From contig NC_087391.1 of assembly GCF_963675165.1 (NCBI RefSeq), forward strand, positions 1 through 64,000: a stretch of DNA of 64,000 bases. Direction: 5' to 3'. Positions 58,858 to 64,000 of the stretch are shown here, piece by piece. Under the pieces are notes generated by a model. That model did not search any database. It was not told the DNA's origin and saw only the letters and a program-made list of their open reading frames with translations. Source of the DNA: Halichondria panicea (Eukaryota > Porifera > Demospongiae > Suberitida > Halichondriidae). A program made the translations under genes and the position numbers. Every line of letters starts with the position of its first letter. Position 1 is the first letter of the stretch.

Positions 58858-61280
58858 CACACCACACACACAGTGTCTGTGGCTCTAGATAATGTCACCC
58901 AGCAGCTACTAGACTACAGCTCCTCCTCCCAGCAAACCCTCCAATGCCAGGCTGGATCTTGCCTCTCTCTGGCCACATTATTCGATCAGTTCACTACTGC
59001 CTTCTGTACTGAGTTAGTCCCTGGCATTGATATCTACTGGACCACACTACTGGCCATTCTAACCCTTTCTCTGCTAATACTGCTACTCTCTCTCTTCCTT
59101 GCTAGTCGGTTCATCGATCCTGACCTAAAAGAAGCGATGGCTAAGAAGTTTCATCTCTGGAGCTCTGTATTGGAGCAACTCAGAGCGTTGTCATGGTTAT
59201 TACTGTCGCTAGGGATTGCTTTGTGGTTTGTAGTTACCGTGGCTACAGACGAGTTCTTTCTAATGAGGTTTTGTGATGGCGCTAATTCGATATGTTGCGT
59301 ACAGTGTGTGTGGGGTGTGGGTGTGGTCTTCATCCTACTAGCAGCTATAGTGGGCGGAGTCTCGAGAGTCTACCAGTGTGTCATCGTCTACAGGATAACA
59401 CGTGAGCTCTCAATATGTTGACATTGTTACATGATTATAATTATATGATGTGTACACGATGTCCTGAGCTTACGTGATAACTCATTATATCAACCATCTA
59501 TCTCTTAGTGTCATATGCTAGTGTACATGACCTCATGACCTCCCACCCCCTCAGAGTGTGCTCATGCCAAGGTCAAGCGTTACTGGGTGGACCGTAAGAA
59601 TGCTCTCCAGTTCTACACACAGCTACTCGTTCTCCTGCTTCAAGACGTCCCCTTCTTGATCTTAGCTGGAGTCTACACCACACGTCCTAACCCTCTGACT
59701 GTATCAGCACTGTTCACCATCACCAGCTCACTCACTGGGATACTAGCCTATATACTCTACCTAGTGCTAGAGAGAGGGAACATTCTAGCATACTGCACTT
59801 GGTTGAAGAAGGCACTCACAATAAATGGCTGTCCTAAAAAGGCTACATTAGAGGTGACCAGTCCGGAGGGTCTTGATAACGGCCATGCCAACGGTGGTAT
59901 ACCTATGATGAATAGGAGGAGACCTCGTGGTCGCTATGGCAGCAGCGAATCCGACCAATCAGACGACTCACAAACCACAACTCAACAAGATGGTGACTGG
60001 CAGTATGCTACTACAAGACTATCAAATATTCCTGAACAACCTGAGGGGTTGGAGATGATACGAAGAGCCCCCCTGAACTTGTCCCCCCCAAGCCCCCCAC
60101 GCAGTTACCTCTCACCTAGTCCCCCCCCAGGGAGACCACTTGTCCATGTAGTACCCCACCTAGAGGACAGCGGATCATACAGTGAACTCAGCCAGGTGAG
60201 TAAACAACAGATGATATAATAATTATAGTTACAGACCAATTCCAGTACTTTCTTTGAACGCCCATAACTTTATTTCTGTTGGTCCAATATTGTTAATTTA
60301 ATAATTTTCTGGAAGCTTAAAGAGAAGCCTTTCAAATGATGTGTTAAAATCTAACATTTCGTCAGTACACATTTTTTGGCCTCCGACCATGGGCTATATA
60401 TAATCCATGGTACATCTAAATTGGTAAATACTTTTATCACTCAAATATGAACGTTGATGATACCATTTGAAAGGTCTCCTTCTAAGCTTTCAGATATTAT
60501 AAAATTGTAGAAATTAGACCATCACAACTCTAGTTATGAGCTAACTCTAGTACTCTGGTTGGTCTGTAGTGTGTGTGTGTGCATTACCATGGCAATAATG
60601 TTTTAAGAGCTTCGTAACTAGTCCCCCCCACCCACACCACACACACACACTACCCACACAACACACACTACACACACACACACACACACACACACTACCC
60701 ACACCACACACACTACACACACACACACACACTACCCACACCACACACACTACACACACACACACACTACCCACACCACACACACAGGCACAGGGGTCTG
60801 CCAGTGTGATGCTGGATCACCTAGATCCCAGTAATGAGTCCGCCCTGGCTCTAAGGAGAGAGGCAGCCATACAACAACCCATGGTGGGCGGAGTTGAGAT
60901 CGCTCCGAGGGGATTTGCCACGCCCACTAGCAGTGACTGTGGCAGTATCTACACTGTGTCAGAATACCCAGGCTACCTCAGCTCTCAGCCAGCAGACGAT
61001 TACTACAGAGTAAGTCATCTGAAAATATGTCATGTGATATAATTATGTCATGTGATTTCTTATTAGGACGAATACAGTGACAGTGACTTGTCTCAGCTCC
61101 ACTCTCAACGTGGCGGTAGACACACCCTCCGAATGGGCGTGGCCATCGGAGAGGTCTCCATGGTGAGGACAAGACTAGTATTGTATTCATGCCTCGTAGG
61201 TTGTGTCGTAATGGCCTGTTGAATGCATAACTTGAGTGCTCCATAACTCTCTCACTGTCACTCCTCTACAGGACGTGTGA
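54351..61280 (+). CDS. PROM1: Prominin with extended multi-span C-terminus
   Basis: Fourteen exons give 1,251 aa (human PROM1 865): 54351-54574, 54954-55033, 55330-55441, 55501-55764, 55830-55902, 55959-56276, 56790-57148, 57700-58270, 58314-58572, 58874-59401, 59555-60195, 60788-61009, 61067-61162, 61272-61280. Prominins are cholesterol-binding five-span proteins of membrane protrusions. Signal peptide, spans [16 protein letters not shown] (followed by ECC), [54 protein letters not shown] and [20 protein letters not shown], with two large loops rich in Asn-x-Ser/Thr; [18 protein letters not shown] matches the second loop. After span five, in the same exon, come two more hydrophobic segments and, in the next exon, two more ([37 protein letters not shown]), then a long Ser/Pro-rich tail. 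A 51-nt in-frame stretch (58010-58060) could be an intron. Confidence 0.88.
55085..55235. repeat. 18-bp minisatellite in prominin intron 2
   Basis: Eight copies of TACTGTACATTGTCTGCT or TACTGTACAGTGTCTGCT in tandem. It does not contain an exon junction. Confidence 0.9.
56335..56800. repeat. 38/42-bp minisatellite copied from a 3' splice junction
   Basis: Eleven or twelve copies of CCCTGTAG|GTTGCC(TACC)TTGTGTATACC plus TAACCCCACACTA. The CTGTAG acceptor and GTTGCCTACC exon start of prominin exon 7 (56790) are in every unit. Intronic copies read into TAA shortly after the junction, so only the last copy can be used productively. Confidence 0.95.
57180..57560. repeat. Palindromic dispersed repeat with telomere-like tracts
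   Basis: Prominin intron 7 carries a degenerate family copy (CATAACTTTAGTTCCGTTGG, GGAGAAGCCTTTCAAATGAT) interrupted by CCTAACCCCTAACCCCTAAC (57324-57345) and CTAACCCTAACCCTAACCCT (57461-57485). Confidence 0.85.
58573..58873. repeat. CA microsatellite with CACTCCACACCACA in prominin intron 9
   Basis: The whole 301-bp intron is (CA)n broken by CTCCACACCACA units; it makes spurious Cys-Val frames on the minus strand. Confidence 0.95.
60245..60545. repeat. Palindromic dispersed repeat copy in prominin intron 11
   Basis: One copy: CCATAACTTTATTTCTGTTG at the left, CCTCCGACCATGGGCTATAT and ATCCATGGTAC in the middle, TGATACCATTTGAAAGGTCT at the right. Followed by a CA-rich stretch (60610-60785). 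Confidence 0.9.
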
Positions 61281-61564
61281 GTGTGACCATGAGAGACCAC
61301 ACCCCTTCAGACAGTGACGGTGAGCTAGCCCCTCCCCCCTAACTCGGACTGAACAGACACAACACCACCATCACATGCAAACACTCTCAGAGGACTGACT
61401 AATAATTATTATACTTACTCAACTTTATTAATCCAATATCTGACTTATTTTTGTGCTCTCAAATCAACTTTCAATAATTATTATTGCTCGACATACGATA
61501 TTATTGATTTCCACATTATGAAAATAAATATAAAAACAGTGATTGAACAAACACTCAATGCATG
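61281..61564. other. Convergent gap between prominin and SLC46-like gene
   Basis: 284 bp of 3' UTRs of two tail-to-tail genes; AATAAA-like sequences occur near 61522. Nothing else was recognised. Confidence 0.4.
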
Positions 61565-63412
61565 CTAGTTGATAACAGATGCTTCTGGTGTGTTGCCATG
61601 ATAGAGGGCATTGCTGGTTAGAGGAGCAGACACTTCAGTAGTGGACACGAGTGGTTCAATAACCTGTTTAACCTGTTTCTCTAGACCTGGTCCCGAGGAG
61701 CGGCTACACCGTGACACAACCAGGAACACACTGCAGAGGACACCATACAATTACAGACACACAGTTTCAATGGCTTACATTCCAAAGGGCCAAGTCATAG
61801 CACAGAGGGCGGCAACAAAGAAGAAGATGTTGCCAGCCGGCCACCCAAGGTTGATTGTAATATAGGGCAGTAGAAAGAAGAACAGAATGGTGGCACACAC
61901 GGAGGAGAGCACTTGAGCAGTGGCCACTACTGAGAACAATGCCCCTACACAGAAACACATGCACATCAGGTGACAAGCATAAGTATACACTGTCTCTAAC
62001 ACCTAATAATGTGCAGGCATTGATCAGGTCATGAATAAAGACATGCCAGCATAATTATAGAGCTAACCTTGGTCTTCAGGGTTCACAGTTTTGGACATGA
62101 TGCTGCGAATAGCTGGGAAACCAAGAGCACCAACTCCACCCAATCCTCCAACTGCATGTACAATTATTAGGAATCATTATTTTGTCATAATTACACACAT
62201 CAACTCACCTAGGAACATTTGCCAGGTGACCTGCACGAAGGCAATCCCCACATTGGCCCCAGCGGCCCAAGCAAAGCCAAACAACATGATGACAGGATCA
62301 GGAACCTTCAACACCACGAGTAAAGGCAGGAGGGAGAACAGGGCTAGTCCAAATGCCCCTAGAGCCATGGCTTGATACAAGCCAATCAGATTAGGGTTCC
62401 AACTTAGCGGAGGGCTTAGCAGAAACAAGGTGCTGATGTCAGTATTTCCAACTGCCTGAAAATAGCCGATGAACATTGCTCCAACACCCAGCCATAACTT
62501 CCAAGCAGAGTACTCTTTACTGAAGAATAGTTTTAGTCCACGAATGGACATCTTCAACATTGAAGCATTTTGTCTTCTCTCTCTTCGTTGATTGGATGTG
62601 AGTGACTCTGGTAACCAAGCAACGACATATATAATCATGAGAATGCTGGAGCCGAGGTAGAGATACTCTGGCCCTGGAAACATGCAGTGAGTAGCATTCA
62701 GCCATTGCCCATTGAGTAGTAATGCAAGCGCTCCACCAACGAAGATCATGGACTCCATAACTCCTAGTCGCAGAGTCAGCCATCGCGTAGAGGTCACATC
62801 AGCAGTATAAGCAAACACCACAGTGAGCATGCCAGGGAACCCGCCCACGAGGCCATTAATAGCGTTAATGCCTGGCAGTATCTCCATCGGCCAATCAGCA
62901 TACATCAGTAGAATTGTCAGTGCTGAATTAGCGATGCCAGCAATCCCAATGACAATCATGAGTGGTTTCCGACCGATCCTATCCGATAATGGGCCGTACA
63001 AAATTGTGGCGATAATTCCCGGGAGTTGCCCGGCAACACCATTGATCACACTCAGGTAGCTAGACTTCTGTGTGACAATCAGTTGAGTATCGTTTCCTAG
63101 GAAAGAATCTAACACATCGGCATTCATGCAAAAGTTGAACTCTCCAGTCCAATTAAGCTCCTCCCTGAACAACTGTCGACCGTAGCTATTGTAGAAGTAT
63201 TGCTGATAGATAGAGTTCTGTAGTAGCATACCAAATGTGAACAGTAACAACACAGGCTCAGCAGCCAATATGAACTTGTGTCGAAACTTCAACAACAGAG
63301 CCACTGGTTTGGGCCATTTTATTTGCTCCTTTGACTTTGTATTAAGTGTCTGAATGGAGGTGGTCTCGGTTGAGATGAGAGGAGTCTGTTCATTGCCTTT
63401 ATTCTTGTCCAT
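61565..63412 (-). CDS. SLC46-like MFS transporter (proton-coupled folate transporter family)
   Basis: Four exons (62209-63412, 62068-62151, 61779-61944, 61565-61730) give 539 aa. Major facilitator with about twelve helices. The cytosolic N-terminus precedes FILAAEPVLLLFTFGMLLQN (helix 1), a glycosylatable first external loop (NWTGEFNFC and GNDTQL), and helix 2-3 loop motif A, YGPLSDRIGRKPLM, the MFS signature with Asp and Arg-Lys. The AEPVLLL start of helix 1 and the large first loop are typical of SLC46A1-3, which move folates, other hydrophilic metabolites or muropeptides with protons. Substrate cannot be told from sequence. The donor of exon 2 is a weaker GTTAGC. Head-to-head with a second gene starting in the same way at 63781. 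Confidence 0.83.
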
Positions 63413-63780
63413 TGCAAGTCTCTAGCTAGCTACAGGATATCTAGGTCTAATTAATACAGTATATACACAGTGCATTTTTTAGTTTGAGCAAAAGGAGGGA
63501 GGGGCTTGTTAGCTGGAATGCCGATTTGCAACTGCCTCACAGGTGAAGTGAAGCAACTAGCTATAGACTATATAAGGTGATCCTGGTCTGGAGAAGCCAG
63601 AGAGAGAGAGCTTGGATCTCACACGTTCAACAGCTGTGCACTATAGTCTATAGAAGAGCTACATCTTGTCAGGAGGAGCAATCTAATATTCATGAGGTGA
63701 AAATGATAAGCTAAATCATAGGTCTATGGCTAAATCTAACAACATTCATAATGTTTTTCCATGCATGCACGGTTGCAGAC
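63413..63780. promoter_or_regulatory. Shared upstream region of two SLC46-like genes
   Basis: 368 bp between divergent starts. The TTGCAG just before the plus-strand ATG (63773-63778) looks like an acceptor, so the plus gene probably has a non-coding first exon and a 5' UTR intron. Confidence 0.45.
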
Positions 63781-64000
63781 ATGGCTTCTAGATACAGCAG
63801 TGTATACAACAGTGGCAACCCACACGAGGCCAACAGTAACTACTGGAGGACAGCCTCATTCAGCTCCACCTACACCAAGAGCAGCTTACCCAGAGAGAGG
63901 CGCCCGTACAAAGCCCTGCAGTGTCTCACCTCATTCTATAATGCAAAGATTATCACGGTTGAACCTGTCATCTTTCTCTTCATGTTTGCTTACTACTTCT
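63781..64000 (+). CDS. Second SLC46-like transporter, first exon, partial
   Basis: 73 codons from ATG to the right edge. A polar Ser/Tyr/Arg-rich N-terminus of about 57 residues is followed by IITVEPVIFLFMFAYYF, the start of a first membrane helix. The VEPV-x-FL pattern mirrors AEPVLLLFTF of the neighbouring minus-strand transporter, so this is probably a divergent paralog. Too little is present to say more. Confidence 0.55.
   Translation, partial: MASRYSSVYNSGNPHEANSNYWRTASFSSTYTKSSLPRERRPYKALQCLTSFYNAKIITVEPVIFLFMFAYYF

Noticed and set aside
58552-58898. Cys-Val-rich open frames on the minus strand
   Set aside because: Translation of (GT)n microsatellite; the region is a prominin intron.

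Overview
The window looks like a compact, gene-dense metazoan genome, most probably a sponge (demosponge-like). Protein genes are split by many short GT-AG introns (often 45-100 nt), intergenic gaps are a few hundred bases, and there are clear animal genes (striatin, prominin, SNAP-25, Notch-ligand-type receptors). The species assignment is inference; nothing in the sequence names the organism.

Layout, left to right: a partial AP-5 mu gene (AP5M1, -) head-to-head with COA8 (+); SNAP-25 (-) head-to-head with proteasome PSMA6 (+); a GON7-like KEOPS subunit (-) head-to-head with a SNX5/6 sorting nexin (+); DPY30 (+) converging on striatin (-); striatin head-to-head with an ammonium transporter (+); MEMO1 (-), a non-LTR retrotransposon remnant, Rab1 (+), the GRIP-domain golgin GCC2 (+), and a mitochondrial-type acetyl-CoA synthetase (-). 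Then 35.6-53.8 kb is a tandem array of seven minus-strand genes for single-pass receptors. Each has a signal peptide, an N-terminal MNNL domain like that of Delta/Jagged, a degenerate DSL segment and variable stalk (EGF repeats, Ser/Thr-rich, or neither), one membrane helix, and a cytoplasmic tail that usually carries Asn-Pro-x-Tyr motifs. The window ends with a prominin gene (+) that has an unusual multi-span C-terminal extension, an SLC46-like transporter (-), and the first exon of a second such transporter (+).

For every complete gene I built exon models whose summed coding length is divisible by three, with lengths matching the families (striatin 780 aa, PSMA6 246 aa, SNX5/6 407 aa, MEMO1 299 aa).

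The most interesting parts are: (1) the seven-gene Notch-ligand-like receptor array, with evidence of exon swapping and loss of tail motifs; (2) a 2.1-kb transposon with a RecQ-like helicase remnant, long inverted repeats and a 9-bp target duplication, which cuts the MNNL exon of the sixth array gene; (3) at least five and probably six cases where a minisatellite is built from copies of an intron-exon junction, so splice sites themselves are tandemly multiplied; (4) a prominin with four extra predicted membrane spans encoded in the same exon as the classical fifth span. Introns also hold tRNA-derived SINEs, TA-flanked MITEs, a pogo/Tigger-type MITE, a palindromic dispersed repeat family and internal telomere-like tracts.
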